Positions 42,476 through 55,371 of a stretch of DNA of 64,000 nt are shown here, in pieces. Below the pieces are notes generated by a model. That model worked only from the letters and a program-made list of their open reading frames with translations. It did not search any database and had not been told where the DNA came from. The stretch lies in the NCBI GenBank assembly GCA_029204225.1, contig CM055109.1, forward strand, positions 43,027,054-43,091,053, in the 5' to 3' direction. Each line of letters begins with the position of its first letter. Position 1 is the first letter of the stretch. A program made the position numbers and the translations under genes. The DNA comes from Diphasiastrum complanatum. Lineage: Eukaryota; Streptophyta; Lycopodiopsida; Lycopodiales; Lycopodiaceae.

Positions 42476-45330
42476 GAATAGCACCCACATTAAGACATTT
42501 AAGGTTAGTTGATGCAACTAGAAGATTATCGATAGGAGAATTGTCCCGAGTTACAGTCTATATTGGAGACCATAAGTTCCTAATGGATTTTATTATATTA
42601 AGGACTACAAGAGAATCGTCGTATAAAGTATTATTAGGACGACCATGGCTCTACCAAGCCGATGTTATAACCCACTAGAAGAAAAAGGAGATTACCTTCA
42701 GAGATTAGATGGAGACACGGGGAAAAGTCATAAAAGAATTACGGTATCCTGGGAAAAGGATAAGTATGAAGATGAGACACCTACATCATCCTCGAGCTAT
42801 ACTTCAGAGGATGAAGGACTTCAGTCCGTAAGGATTGAGGAAGGGGAGAGATTTGTCACATTAAGTATACCTGCATATAGTAATAAAGTAGAATATGTAG
42901 ATAGAGAAGATTGTGGAGTCCCAGAGATTAGTGCTATTATAGGAGATCATACTATAGATAGAATACTAATAGACTCAGGATCAAGTATCAGCTTAATAAC
43001 TGAGTCAATGGTTAAGGAATTAGGACTAGAAAAATAGATAAAACCTATTACTTACCATGAAATCCATTTAGCAGATGCATCTAAATGCATACCAATAGGT
43101 GAGCTAAAGGGTATTAGTGTAGTTATAGAAACAGAGATGTTCGTTATGAATTTCTTTGTCAAAAACCCAATAGATACACCACCATATTCAATATTATTTG
43201 GAAGACCATGGCTATATCAAGTAGATGCTATTATAAATTGGTCTACCAAACACAAATTTTTTCCAAACATTCTCACAGCCAGTCCAATAGGGACCTTTTG
43301 AGATGGGATGAGGAGTTAGCCAGATTTACTGAATCCTGGATCAATTTCATAGAATGCTATGAGATTGACGAGGATGAGAAAATTCCAACAACATTCGAGT
43401 CAAGGAAAGTTCTGGGTGGAACTAGAGCAAGCCTGACCAAATGAATGGTAGATAAGACAGATTATGTAGAAATATAAATCAATAAAGTTAAAATTTTGAA
43501 TTTTTATAAACGCCAGTCAAACCAGGAATGTGAAGAGTATAAATTACTTCTTCAGAAATATCAAAATGTATTTGCTTGGTCGATGGATGATTTAATAAGA
43601 ATACCAGTTAAATGGGAAAAACATCGAATAGATCTTATTCAGGGCTTAGACAGTGCCAATAAGACAAATTAGATAGGTGTCTTAGAGCAGGTATTATATA
43701 TCATGTTCTAAGCAGTGAGCGGGTGTCACCAATAGTTATAGTACCTAAGAAGAAGACAGACAAGATTAGAGTTTGCCAAGATTTTAGGAAAATAAATGCT
43801 GCTACAACAAAAGATTATCATCCTCTGCCTTATACAGATACTTGATCAGGTAGCTGGTCATGAACGTTATAGTTTTTTAGACAGATTCTCGGGTTATAAT
43901 CAAGTTTTTATTAAGGAGGAAGATAGATCCAAGACCACTTTTACCACTGATTGGGGGACGTACGCGTATACGCGAATGCCGTTTGGTCTTTGAAATGGAC
44001 CTGCCACATTCCAATGTATGATGACAAACATTTTTCAAAAAAATTTACGAAAGTTTTTAGAAATTTTCATGGACGTCTTCTGTGTCTATTCATCAACTAA
44101 AGGCCATTTAGACGCATTAGAGAAGACATTGAGAAGATGTCAAGAGACATCTCTTAAATTACATCCGACCAAGTGTTATTTTGGGATGAGAGAAGGCATC
44201 CTGTTAGGACATAAAATTTTGAAACACGGCATTCAAGCCGACATCGAAAAAGTAAAAATGATTTTAGAGTTATTAGAACCAACTAATCTACGAGAGCTTA
44301 GAGGATTTCTACGACACGTAGGATATTACTGTAGAATAATTAAGGATCATGCCATAGTAGTAACTCCTCTTTTTTAAGAAAATCTATTGAGTATCATTGG
44401 TCACAAGACCATCAGCAAGCTTTTGATAAGTTAAAACAGTCATTAGTAGAAGCGACTGGAGTTAGACCTCCAGATTGGGCTAGAAAGTTCCATGTATATG
44501 TAGATACCTCATCATTTGCAATAAGTGTAGTGCTTATTCAAAAAAGATGGCCAAAATATAGATTACCCAATTTATTATGCGGGTCTTGCAGCATCAGAAA
44601 AGAACTATTCTGCTACAGAGCGTGAAGCACTAGGAATGATTTATTCAGTAAAAAAATTTATACATTATCTTTTTGGATACCCTTTCATTTTTCATGTAGA
44701 TCACTACGCATTGAAACATTAAGTGAATAAATCTAACCTTTCGGGTAGGGTAGCTAGATGGGTATTGTTATTAGATGAGTTTAATTATGAAGTAGAATTA
44801 AGAAGAGACAAGGATCATCAAAATGTTGATTATATATCCCGCTTCCAAACGAAAAATCAGTTTGATCCCATTTTTGATGAATTTTTGGATGAACATATAA
44901 TGTGTATTCAATCGGAAACATCAATTTATATGGACATTATTAACTTTTTACAGGACCAGATTTATCCTGATCATTTTAATGAATAGCAAAAAACTGTTTT
45001 CCTTTCAAAAGTAGGACCTTATACGATTCTAGATAGAATATTGTATAAATTAGGAGCCGACGATAGCCTTCGCCGATGTTTAGAACCAACCAAGATGACC
45101 ACTGTAATAAGTGCATTACATGAGGAAGATCTGAGGGTCACTATGCTCTTAAAAATACTGCAAGAAAGATCCTTAATGCTAAATATTGGTGGCCTACGTC
45201 TATAGAGATGTTACATTATTCATTCAAAAATGTGATGCATGTTAGAGGATGGAGAAACCCAACTCCCTGTCCAGCGCTAGGACCACTCTACACAAATGGA
45301 TGAGCCAGCCAAAGATACGTCAGATAAGGC
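42476..45330 (+). pseudogene. Gypsy-3: protease, RT, RNase H and integrase start, decayed
   Basis: Plus strand. Two retropepsin-like pieces occur: SYKVLLGRPWLYQADVITH near 42,620-42,675, and RILIDSGSSISLITESMV near 42,958 followed by SILFGRPWLYQVDAIINW near 43,190. RT follows: KYQNVFAWSMDDLIRIP near 43,560, KKTDKIRVCQDFRKIN near 43,750, SFLDRFSGYNQVFIKEED near 43,870, YAYTRMPFGL near 43,960, and a catalytic stretch read as EIFMDVFCVYS (D-V in place of D-D). RNase H has YYAGLAASEKNYSATEREAL near 44,576-44,640 and a DHYALKH remnant. The integrase zinc finger (near 45,120-45,250) is frameshifted and the catalytic core is absent. The paired protease pieces suggest duplication or a second element. 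Confidence 0.85.
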
Positions 45331-46470
45331 CATCCAGACAGATATTGTTTTTAAGCAAATCTAGAAAGATCAAGAGATCCATACTAACTCTGAGGATGTT
45401 GGGAAGCCAAAATCATTCAGTGACAAAGCTGCTGCAGACCAACCAACAACTCTAGCCATCATTTCGCAACAGGCCGAAGCATCACAAAGTGGAGTTGTTG
45501 AGAGGAAAAACAAGGTAGTGTATTCACTGCTAAGGATAGAATTTCAGACATTCCAGTAGGAACTAATCTTTTTTCTTCCACCTTTCTATAGTCCAGAACT
45601 CCAATGGAGAATGGATTATCTTCTTTTACCAAAACTTCTTGGCTATACTAAAGAACAATGGAAAAGCCCTTGGACTTTCTCTAATTTAAACACTTTTTGG
45701 GCCAAGCTAACAGTGCACCAAAAAGGTATCCTTGCTCTTGCCATTGTTCAGAAAATTCAATGTGCAAATTAATTATATCCATGTTGTTATAGGATCTTTG
45801 TATATATATATCCTAGAGTATCTAAAAACATTTGAAAATAATAATTTTCCTGTTCTGAATGAGTATCAAAATAAGCTAGACTCAATTAACATTTTTGATG
45901 TTAAAGAAGTTGTTCGTAGCCCTAATCCAATTCCTTCTAGATTCTCCAGTCGAATGTTATTCTCTGATATGTAGAAAATCTACACATATTGGGAAGCTAA
46001 CTATTCTCATTATTTGGAGGAAGTTAAACCAAATAATATACTTCGCTCCACTAATCCAATAAGTAGACCATACCATACTTACAATTATGTAAATATTGGT
46101 TCTCTCATTTCCTATGCACTTCTATCCATTCAACAATTGTACATTAAAGAGAAATTTCCAGAATATACATATGCAACTCTCTCACTAACTGTCCCTTCTG
46201 CTGAGATGTCTGAAATCTTGTCTGAGGACAGTTGATACACTCATCTTGTAAATAATACATTGATCGACAACCTTCTTTCACTATTGGGCAATGAGAGGTT
46301 ATTCAAATTTATCTTTTCAGGAAGATTACAATCAGACGAATAACTATTTTCTTGCTACAAAAGGGATGACCCTAGAACAAGTTAATGAAGAAAATGAAGC
46401 CCAAGCAAAAGCCATTTTCCATAGAAAGCTAGCCATCAGGAAGCGACAAAGGCAAATGTAAGAAATTTGT
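45331..46470 (+). pseudogene. Unidentified extra coding region before the Gypsy-3 polypurine tract
   Basis: Between the integrase remnant and the tract at about 46,490 lies a degraded coding stretch. It reads MDYLLLPKLLGYTKEQWKSP from about 45,610, then (frameshifted) YLKTFENNNFPVLNEYQNK near 45,825, PYHTYNYVNIGSLISYALL near 46,065, and ends EENEAQAKAIFHRKLAIRKR before a stop at about 46,460. The text is protein-like throughout, with few breaks. I do not recognise it. In some Gypsy lineages an additional, sometimes envelope-like, ORF sits in exactly this 3' position; a displaced gag or an unrelated gene are alternatives. Confidence 0.45.
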
Positions 46471-46484
46471 TTGCGAGCCGCTGC

Positions 46485-46975
46485 ACAGTTGAGGAAGGGG
46501 ATATGTGGAGCCTCATGATCCCACATTATCCAAAATTATTGTTTTATATTGTAAAAGTTTTCAATTTTTATACATGTGAATGTGCTATAGTGCCTAAATT
46601 CATGTAAAGGCCTATTTGCATTTTGTAAATTCACTTTTAGATTAGAACTCGCAACATTTTGTGCGATGTTCGATCTCAACTGACATCTTAACGGTTGGTA
46701 AACGACATTGAGGCCAATGATCATTCCTATAAGGTCGACACTTTGTGCCATTGTACAGACACACAGATTTGATTATTACTAGAGAGAGAAGAGAGCCAAT
46801 TTTATTAAGCTTGAGCATTCTTTTCCTCTGCTATCTCTTACAACATTACTTCTTATCAATTGAGCGAATACAATCTGAACGATCTGTAATTGTTGTGATA
46901 CTTCTTTGTGTCACACATACTTTTCATTTCTTATTGAATTTAAGTTACTCTAACGTGAATTTTCAAATGTCAGTT
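46485..46975 (+). repeat. Polypurine tract and 3' LTR start of Gypsy-3
   Basis: TTGAGGAAGGGGATA precedes TGTGGAGCCTC at 46,504, a standard tract/LTR junction on the plus strand. The right end is uncertain; AAATGTCA near 46,965-46,972 is a possible terminus. The 5' LTR is not in the window. Confidence 0.55.
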
Positions 46976-49257
46976 TGATGAATCTATTTGCTAGTTGATG
47001 TCTGATCTGATTGCTTATTGTTATCCTAAGAGCCTGAAAGATAAAGTAACCTTTATAATCACAGATCTTGACCAAATCGTTTCACCATTGGTGTTTCTGC
47101 ATGCCAATTTACCCAAATATCTTTGGATAACTAGATATATTCATTGTGAATATTACACATCACATACCATTCACCATCTTACATACACTTATCATATAAA
47201 AGAAGAGATTATTCTCTCTCTTGGAAAATGATCAAACTTTTTATACTACTTAATTCATTGATTTTGTGAAAATCTATAATGACTAGGCCACCACATGGAG
47301 TGTGGAGAAGCTTGGTCATTTCAAGAGGCATTCTATCTCACAAATATTTTCAACATCTCCGAGGTGTGATAAGAGTTTGACAGAAGAATCTTTGGCAAGC
47401 TCAATGGGGACATCTATCATGTATTGTCTGATAAAAAGAAAGGTAACGTGTGCTTTGATCGCATCTCTAGCGAGTTTTAACCACATGAAGAAGGCATTCA
47501 TTTGGTTTTGGAGGGATGCACCAGGAAATAACTTAGGTAGGCTATTCATCATATACCAAATTGCGTGGGAAAATCAAATAAAAGGCGAGTTATGTTTGCA
47601 TTTATCACCACATCTACATTTGAAAATGGTCGCTTCCAATTCCAGATTTTAGCTTGGTGAAGGTTCATTCTATTGAAGTTAGTTTCAAAGTGTCCTCTAA
47701 TTCTGGCTTACGTTTGCTTGGGAGGGCAACAAGAGGGTTTCAATTTGTTCATGCGAATAACAATATTGAAGGCTACAGGTGTCTCAAGAGATGGATTCTT
47801 GTGTAGTACGACAAATTTGCAGACTTCTATTTCTTTTTTAATGTGATGAGACATTAAGATCCAAAGATAAAAAGGAACAAGTGCAAGGAAATTAACGGTC
47901 GAAAGGCTCCAAAGTCTATATGTGGTAAGTGTGGATTTGAATTCAATGGTTCGGTTGGGTACAAAGGGGATTTGGCAGGCTTTTGATTGACAGAACTCAT
48001 AGGAAGACTGGTCACCAATGTCACAAACATCTTGTGAAAACAACTCTAGTTGAAAAGCACTGTCCTCATCAAGGCCATCCAGACAAACTAAAGGGTGTGG
48101 TGATAAAGGAGCATTAAGGGTAGTAGAAGGAGTATCAACGGTTACCATTCTCTTTTTTCAAACAAACAAAATCCTTTCTAAGATGCAGATTGTAAAACTT
48201 TGTTTGCCAAAAAAATTCTCTACCAAACTCAGAATATCCTTTTTTTTTAACAAACTCCATGTAAATTTTAACCTAGTCCAAAGTTTCCAAAAGATCAGTC
48301 AAGCCCAAAACCTTATCCGCAGGTCTAGCAAAAGAACAAGTAGCCCTATCAATGTCAATAATAAAAGGATGCATCAATACGACCTTTTTCATACAACAAA
48401 TAAGCATATGTATAAAATGGTTAGGTGGATGAAGGGGCTCCCCATAACCCAAAGAAGCAGCATCTTGAAACCATCCTGTGGACTAAAACATGAAAACAGA
48501 CCTTTGTTAGCTTATGAACCGGATAAAAGATAAGGGTTTAGTACTATCCCAACCAAGGAATAGTCGGAGTTACACCACAAGGATGCAAAGAAAGAGTTAC
48601 ACAGTTTCACATAGTTCCTTTTGACAAAGCAAGACCAAACCCTTTGAAGCCTTTATTTATAATCCAACAAAGATAAAGTACAGCTGAAAGTAAAATATAG
48701 TACTGAAAAAGCACCATATCGCATAACCACTTTCAAAACATCCAATTGATACCTGCCACCATCCCACAACACAAAACCGCACGAGTTAGTATATTTGGGG
48801 GGGGGGGGGGGGATGGGGCTAGGTGTCATAGCCATTAGAAAAAATATGAGCTCAAAATGGGCCCTCTAAGAAATTTTACTTTAGAGAGAGGTTACGTAGA
48901 GAGAGAGTGCGAACTGGTAACTTTTGGTTGCCGTTTTTCGAGTTTTCGACCTTGCCCAACATTTAACTGGTATGGTTAACTTCAGACAAAAGTTAGTTAA
49001 GCATGAGATGGAATAACTTCTCTACATGCTCGTTCCAAAATTCGGGACTAGAGCTTTAAGACTGAAAATCTTGGTGCGCTCAATGCAAAAACTGAAGCAG
49101 GAGTAGCAAGATTTTTGAAATCACTATATGCTTATAGTGAAATATGAGGCTGAACGATTTTTGAACGCGACATAAACATTACAAAAGTAAGGTATGCTAG
49201 ATCTATTCATGTTGATTTACTGTAGTTTGAAGCATTTACGGATTGTAGCTTTCAACA
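46976..49257. other. Unassigned interval of about 2.3 kb
   Basis: Open frames of 60-150 codons occur on both strands (for example 47,302-47,652 plus and 47,708-48,148 minus), but none shows a recognisable motif and opposing strands are equally open. A 16-base G run lies at 48,797-48,812. Nothing else supported. Confidence 0.35.
48797..48812 (+). repeat. Poly-G tract
   Basis: Sixteen consecutive G residues followed by ATGGGGC. Long homopurine G runs can form quadruplexes and are unstable in replication and sequencing. Confidence 0.9.
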
Positions 49258-51909
49258 ATGGCAATGTTCCATTTGCATGTTGCTCTTCCTATGGATCGGA
49301 TTCCAATCATTAAGAAAAAATTGAAAGTTGTAGAGAATGATGCTGCAATAGTTAGAGAATTGAGAATGAATAATCATATGAATATAGATTTGTGGGTGGA
49401 TGGATCAATTTATCCTAATGATTCAGCTACCAATTTGTGTCCAGATTTTAAGTCCATAACTCATCTTCTCATATTTGTATGTGAAAGAAATAGCAGATTA
49501 CTTGAATATTGTCAAAGGTTGTGTGATATTGGAATGCATAGCATATCTTGTCTTAATCGGCAATTACAATTCGCTAATCAACAATTGCAATGTGCAAATC
49601 AGCAATTGTTTCATTATGTGCAACACACTAGTGCTGTAAACAATGCACTCAAGAATGCTATGTCAGAGTTGAATGCTACAGTCACTACTCTTCAGGGATC
49701 AAACCAAGAAATGTTAGAATCCATGTAAAAGTTGCGATTCGAGAGTTTAAAATCTGTTGTTGATATAAAAGTTATGAAAAAGACGATGATGAAGAGGAAA
49801 AGAAAGAGAGTACCGATGAAGAATATTGATGACTTATCTATACATAGCGACAATCTAAAAAAAGAATTTGAGCATTCAAGTATGTATTCATATAAACTGT
49901 TTATTTGATTTGTATGTCATTTAGGTTTGATTTGCACTCAATAACATGGATTATTTATTTATTAAACATAATTTGAGTTTCATATATTTGTTGCAGATCA
50001 TGTTTGGTGGCAAAGAACTATTTAACATATTGTTTATGCATTGGATTATCTTTAAGTCATGTTTTACCAAGAAATCTAGCAAAGGAAATGATGAAAAATG
50101 CTTGGTTTGAAAAAAAAAAAAATGAAATTGCAGAGACTATTTTGATTAAGGTTCAATCATACTTGAATGCAAATGCGATACAAAGTGCATGTGATGTTTC
50201 TAGAATTAGCAAAAATGCCTATTCTACTTTTTCTAGAATAGTTAAAGAAGCTTTTTTCCAAGTGATGGTGAAGAAAACTTATCTTCTGCGTCCATATCAA
50301 GTAAGATTAGCAAGAAATTATTATAATGACGGAATGTTCAAAGTACTTGGCCAACCACTTCATATAACTGAATTATGTAAATCAGAATATGGTGAGCTCA
50401 ATTACAACGATTGCAATAATATTTTCCTTGATATTGAAAATGTTCTAAAATACATTATTCGATTCTATAAACTAGACGAACATCAAGTAAATGGAAATAT
50501 CATTATTGTAATAAAATTGGATGAATCTATAATCATCAAAGCTCAAAAGTTGGAATGAGTGAGTGTCACTTTGATGAACAAAGTTTAGATACAAATGGTT
50601 GAACGTTTAGTGTTCAATCGAAAAATCACATATGGTGGTTGGTGGCATTCCAGGTATACATTTCAATTTTTATTTAGAATATTGTTATTAACATTTCATA
50701 CCTTGCCAGTTTTTATTGACATGTCATGCATTACTGGCTTCTCTGCAGGTGTTGAAAGAGGACCATAAAATACTTTCATGGATATTTTCAAGAGCAAATT
50801 ATGGCGAGATTATAAAGAGACATTTGGAGAGTGGGAAATTTACAGTCGAAAACCATGGAAGTTTTCAAATTGAATGGCACCTTGCAGGGGATTTGAAAAC
50901 ATTAAAATGTATGTATAATGTCTCTCATGGGGCAACATCAAAGCATCCATGTCTTTATTGCATGAAGGATTGCTTTTGGGATGACACGAGAAGCTGAAGA
51001 TCCAAATATGAAAAGTGTTCTGCCAATTCCATTAAAAAATGTTCACATATGCACATTGCATGCTGAGGTTTGTATTATTGAAAAACTTATTTGCTTGCAT
51101 ATTCTAGTAGCATGGAATCATAAACTGGAGTTTGTGGCTAAAGCAACAATTTGGAGGTTGGAAATAGTTTTGTCAAATGCATTTTACATAAAGGGAATGT
51201 CACGATTGAAAAAAGTGACAAACTCTCCGAAAAAAAAGGAAACGTTCCTTATAAGACATCAATTGGAGGTGCTAAAGCAAGAAGATTCTTATCCAATCAC
51301 ACATGCAAAGAATCAAGTGTCAGATACGAAATTTGGAGAGAAATTGCTCAAGCCACACGAACATTGGAAGAAAGTAATCGAGTGGAAAAGGGACAAGTGT
51401 GGACCAACTTAGACAAACTCATAGGAGTTATCAAGAAAGAAAACCTATCATCAGAAGATATGAGGACTTTGCAAAATCATTGCACCACATTTGTAAAATC
51501 TGTACATGACTGTTGGAGAAAAGATAACGTTACTCATTACATGGTGCCAATCTATATCGTTATTTGGTACTTATCTCATTCAGGCTTATATTTTTTTGTA
51601 CTGTTGTAACTAATCAAAACTCTTGTTTGCAGCACATCCTTCTTCATCATGCAACTTATTTTGCAAAGAAATATGAGAGCTTAAGTATCTGGTCATCACA
51701 AGGCATGGAAAAATCTCATTGGCAGGCAAGGGGAGCATTTCATAGAGCTACAGATTATGGAGGACACAATTCAAGAAATAAATATTTAGTTCAACTTTTT
51801 TCAGTGGTTTTACAGAAGAGCACAATTTAGATATCAAGCTAAAAACTTGCCAAATGTTACAATTTTTCAAAAGGCATTCAAATTCATAACAAAAGAGAGA
51901 TCCTTGTAA
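49258..51909 (+). pseudogene. Putative DDE-type transposase-like gene with introns, decayed
   Basis: A series of plus-strand segments reads as one protein with conserved-looking blocks. The N-terminal part (49,258-49,879) ends in a coiled coil with a QLQ-ANQQLQCANQQL repeat and has one TAA at 49,726. The middle (49,997-50,653) ends in a hydrophobic strand with Asp, IIIVIKLDES (Asp at 50,520-50,522). Next come WHLAGDLKTLKCM (Asp at 50,890-50,892), a Cys pair PCLYCMKDC and the VHICTLHAE block. The last segment carries WSSQGMEKSHWQARGAFHR (Glu at 51,708-51,710). The D, D, E spacing with hydrophobic strands suggests an RNase H-like transposase fold. GT-AG introns fit at 50,654-50,748 and 51,544-51,632 (phase 0) and near 49,880-49,996. 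Several frameshifts make it inactive. I cannot name the superfamily. Confidence 0.55.
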
Positions 51910-51938
51910 TATATCAAAAATCTATTACAGAAAATTGT

Positions 51939-53523
51939 TTAATTATCATCATCATCCTTTTCAAGATTCAGATGGATGGTATTGTCATGAAGGAATAATC
52001 TCCTTTCATATGGATCCAAAAATTCTAAATTTTTGCTTTTGCTCATATCAATGTAACTAGAATAAAGGGCCATTGTAGATGATCTTTCTGTAGTCTCATT
52101 GGGAGTATAACCTAATATTTTAATTGCCAAATCTTTTTTCACAAAAATTATTTTATATGTCCCTCTTGTGTACTTGTGGCCTCCTAAACAAACTGATAAT
52201 GATTTGATGGCCATAATGATAGTGATTGCATATGGATTAAAAGATGAATGATATATACAAATCTCATTATTATGAAAGTTTTTCAAATAATGAGATAGAG
52301 ACACATCCTTTCTCTCGGCTGATACACCTCGGACACCTCCATGTCTCATACCAAAGGCATTTATCTCAATAGCATCCTGTAAACGAGTAAAATAAATAAA
52401 TTTAGAATGATACATCACATTGCAAACTCATACTTCAACACAGTGTCTGAAATAAGAAAACTGAACAATATCAATACCAATATAATATCTATGTACCAGA
52501 TCATAATCATCGTATTCAACGACGTTTGCTCTGTTAATGTCATGTCCTCCAATGGCCTTTACATTTTCGGAGGGGATATACCGAGTCCTCGGGGGATATT
52601 TTTTTTGAAATTCCAAAAATTCCTCTTCTATAGGCAGTCTTTTCATAGGCTTTAGATTTTTCAATCATGGCCTCCAAGGCCTCATTTCCAGATTTCTAAT
52701 TGCCATCTTTATCATAATCTATCTCAATTTTAAGGTCACTATATGTGTAATCAACAATGTCAAAATTTTTTGATAAATTTTGTCAAAAATTGAGAGGATT
52801 TTATCCTCTCTCAAATTCAAAACATTTTCTATATCATTAAATGAAATATAACTATCATTATTTATAAAATATAAGAGAATATCGAATAGAGTTAATTGAT
52901 TAACAGGAGATGCAGATGAGAATCAAAGAGGATTATAGAACAAGGAAGAGTTTTCTAATAATCTGAAGCCATAGATGCTTCAGCTTCAACCCCTATATCA
53001 GTATTTACATCATCTACATCAACTGAAGCAAATGCAGATGTTTCAATCAATGGAGCAGTAGAAGATTTAACAGACTCATCATCTAGAATTTTAGTAGATA
53101 TGTAAAAGACAAAAGCCATTCCTTTGATTAGAAGGCGATATTTTCTTTTGTGGATACCACAAAATATATTTCTTTTGAAATGGTCATGCATGTTAGAGTA
53201 CTTTCGATTGTGTTTATGCTTAGAGGATGGTTGGGAATGCACATGGTCCTGAGAATGAACGAAACAAAAACTATCTATATCTTGAACATGAGTACTAATA
53301 ATCAGAGAAAAATTATCAAGAAGAAAAATTAGATTATAACAATTTTTATAAACTAGCTTATCGATATCAAAGGGAGATAGCACAAGATTTTTGATTCTAT
53401 GTCTTTGTTGAGAGGAGATAGATTCTCAAGCCACTCTTGATTATATTCTTCGGGCTCCTCACGAGCTCTTCTCCTAGATGATCTCCCACTTGACTTTCCA
53501 CTTGACCTACCACTTGAAGACAT
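51939..53523 (-). pseudogene. Unidentified partner gene convergent to the transposase-like gene
   Basis: A minus-strand gene starts with ATG at 53,523: a Ser/Arg-rich tail (MSSSSGRSSGKSSGRSSRRR) followed by EEPEEYNQEWLENLSPLNKD. Coding continues, with frameshifts near 53,385 and around 52,930-52,660, through 53,383-52,955 and FNDIENVLNLREDKILSIFD near 52,850-52,790. It then passes through PIEEEFLEFQKKYPPRTRY and an intron-like GT-AG gap (about 52,383-52,433) to HGGVRGVSAERKD and the acidic end EKDDDDN at 51,939. I recognise no domain. It lies tail-to-tail with the transposase-like gene, 30 bases apart, and shows the same mild decay. That suggests the two are one two-gene unit. Confidence 0.5.
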
Positions 53524-54943
53524 TGTATCAAAGAAAAACTTTAAAAGTTAGAAAGTAGTGGAGAATGGGAGTGAAAGAGTAGTGAAGAGTGTTAGATTAG
53601 AAGAGTAAGCAATGACAAGAAAGCAATAGATCAATAGCAAGCAAGAGCAATAGATTAGGAAGAGATTGCAAGCAATAGCATGAGCAAGATCACTAGCAAG
53701 GAAGAGCAACCAAAAGCAAGCAAGCAAGCAAGCAAGATCTATAGAGCTTGGAAGAGCAATAGCAAACAAGAGCACTAAACACTAGATTAGAAAAACCACT
53801 AAAACTTGAAAGCAAAATAAGAGGAGCAAGAATGCTCATGAAAATGTGATTTTATTGGCATTCAAGTTTTGCGTGGATTATCCACGCAGAAGTTATCCAA
53901 TCCACGTGGTATCCATGCGTGAATGTTCCACGCAGTTTTTTCCCCTCTCTTCACACGTGGGAAGGTCCTCCACATGGGCTTGCATGCTTTAAATGTCATT
54001 CATGCGAGTCATAATCTTTTCTATATTGAGATGAAAAATAGTACATATTGTTATTAAACAAGTAATTTGACAAGTTTTTTAAGGATTTTATGACATAATA
54101 TTATGTCAAATCGATGATGTCATAAAACATTTCGTTTATTAATAATCTAGGTGTCATAGATTTGATATAATTTGATGACATAATTATATGGTCAAATAGA
54201 AAAATTTTGTTTTTGTCATGTGACCTCTTAAATGGTTGCATGGGGTCATTTAGATTCATGATCAAAAGCATTTACGTATATTGAGAACTTAGTGATATGT
54301 GACCTATATGATATATCTTTTTAATTGTTGGTGTGTGACCTATATAACCTTATATGAAATCATAGTAATTAGTTGAAATATCATTTAGCATTGTAATAAA
54401 GATGTTGATCAATGGTGTGCTAGCTAGTATATGATTGATTGACATTGTCCAATTGCTCTCCTTTTCTTTTCGATTGAAGGAACATGATCTTGCATACAAA
54501 ACAACCATAGATAGAAAGGGTGAATGCATATTACTCATCATGAGATACCATGGCACACTGGGCCAATCCAAAGAGATTTATCCCAAACTAATTCGAGCCA
54601 AATAATAATTAATCAAATGAGTGATTGAGTGGGCAATCAATCAATTGAGTATATGACTGATTGTTGATTTTGATCATTCCATGTTGAAAGAAAGATTGAG
54701 TGAGATCATCACTCATCTTGGACAAGAGTTCAAACTGAAAGCTTCGAACTGCTATGTGGTCTTTAAATTCGTTGAGATAGGCCTGCGCGCACTATCTACT
54801 GATGTCTAGCATTTGTCAATATGAACCTCATTTTGATTGCTCGTCATGTGTTGCCCCACCCAAGCAATTTTCTTGATAGCAATGTTACTAGAATATTAGA
54901 TTTTCATTAAGCATAACTAGAATATACATGGATCAGATGTTGG
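53524..54943. other. Spacer with palindromes
   Basis: No gene supported. It contains an (AAGC)n run at about 53,714-53,736 and the inverted repeat GCGTGGAT-T-ATCCACGC at 53,871-53,887. A perfect 18-base palindrome TGACATAATATTATGTCA lies at 54,091-54,108. The first 400 bases would include the promoter of the minus-strand gene ending at 53,523. Confidence 0.5.
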
Positions 54944-55371
54944 CATGTCGAATTGGGACCATTATGTGTACATGGTCATAATTAATGGTTGTAGGCCTAA
55001 ACACATGGTGGTGGAGTTGGTATGGGTCTATCAGTGAGTCATTAGGAAACTGGATGACGTGGCCCCGATAGGCTGCAGAGGTGTCCAATGAGGTGTCACA
55101 GTGCACTACTAGTGGTGCATGGGCCTTGGAGGGTATAAGTATACCTGCTGGGCTCTCACTAGTGTATGCTTGATCTGTGATGAGTGGCTACATGCTAATG
55201 GTGTGACTCCTCTTTCCATGACTCTGATTGATCCATAGCTTGGGGCCTAGATCCGTACGATCTAGGTTTGGTTGGGTTGGTTTAACCTCCACCGGTTCCC
55301 ATGTGTGGTTGCTTTGTATGGTATGCTTAGGCTAGAATCCTGTGTTGAGGACTTTATATTGGTACCAGAGC
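54944..55371 (+). repeat. Gypsy-2 LTR (5' side, truncated) and primer-binding site, copy c
   Basis: Plus-strand counterpart of 23,211-23,718. The match is clear from about 54,950 (GGGACCATTATGTGTACATGG) to the LTR end at 55,359, and TGGTACCAGAGC at 55,360-55,371 is the primer-binding site. The first part of the LTR is missing or diverged. Confidence 0.8.

Noticed and set aside
47302-48148. Open frames on both strands as genes
   Set aside because: No recognisable domain, no conserved-looking blocks, and opposite strands equally open.
53871-53887. GCGTGGAT-T-ATCCACGC as terminal inverted repeat of the convergent gene pair
   Set aside because: It is a local hairpin; no matching end was found to the left of 49,258.
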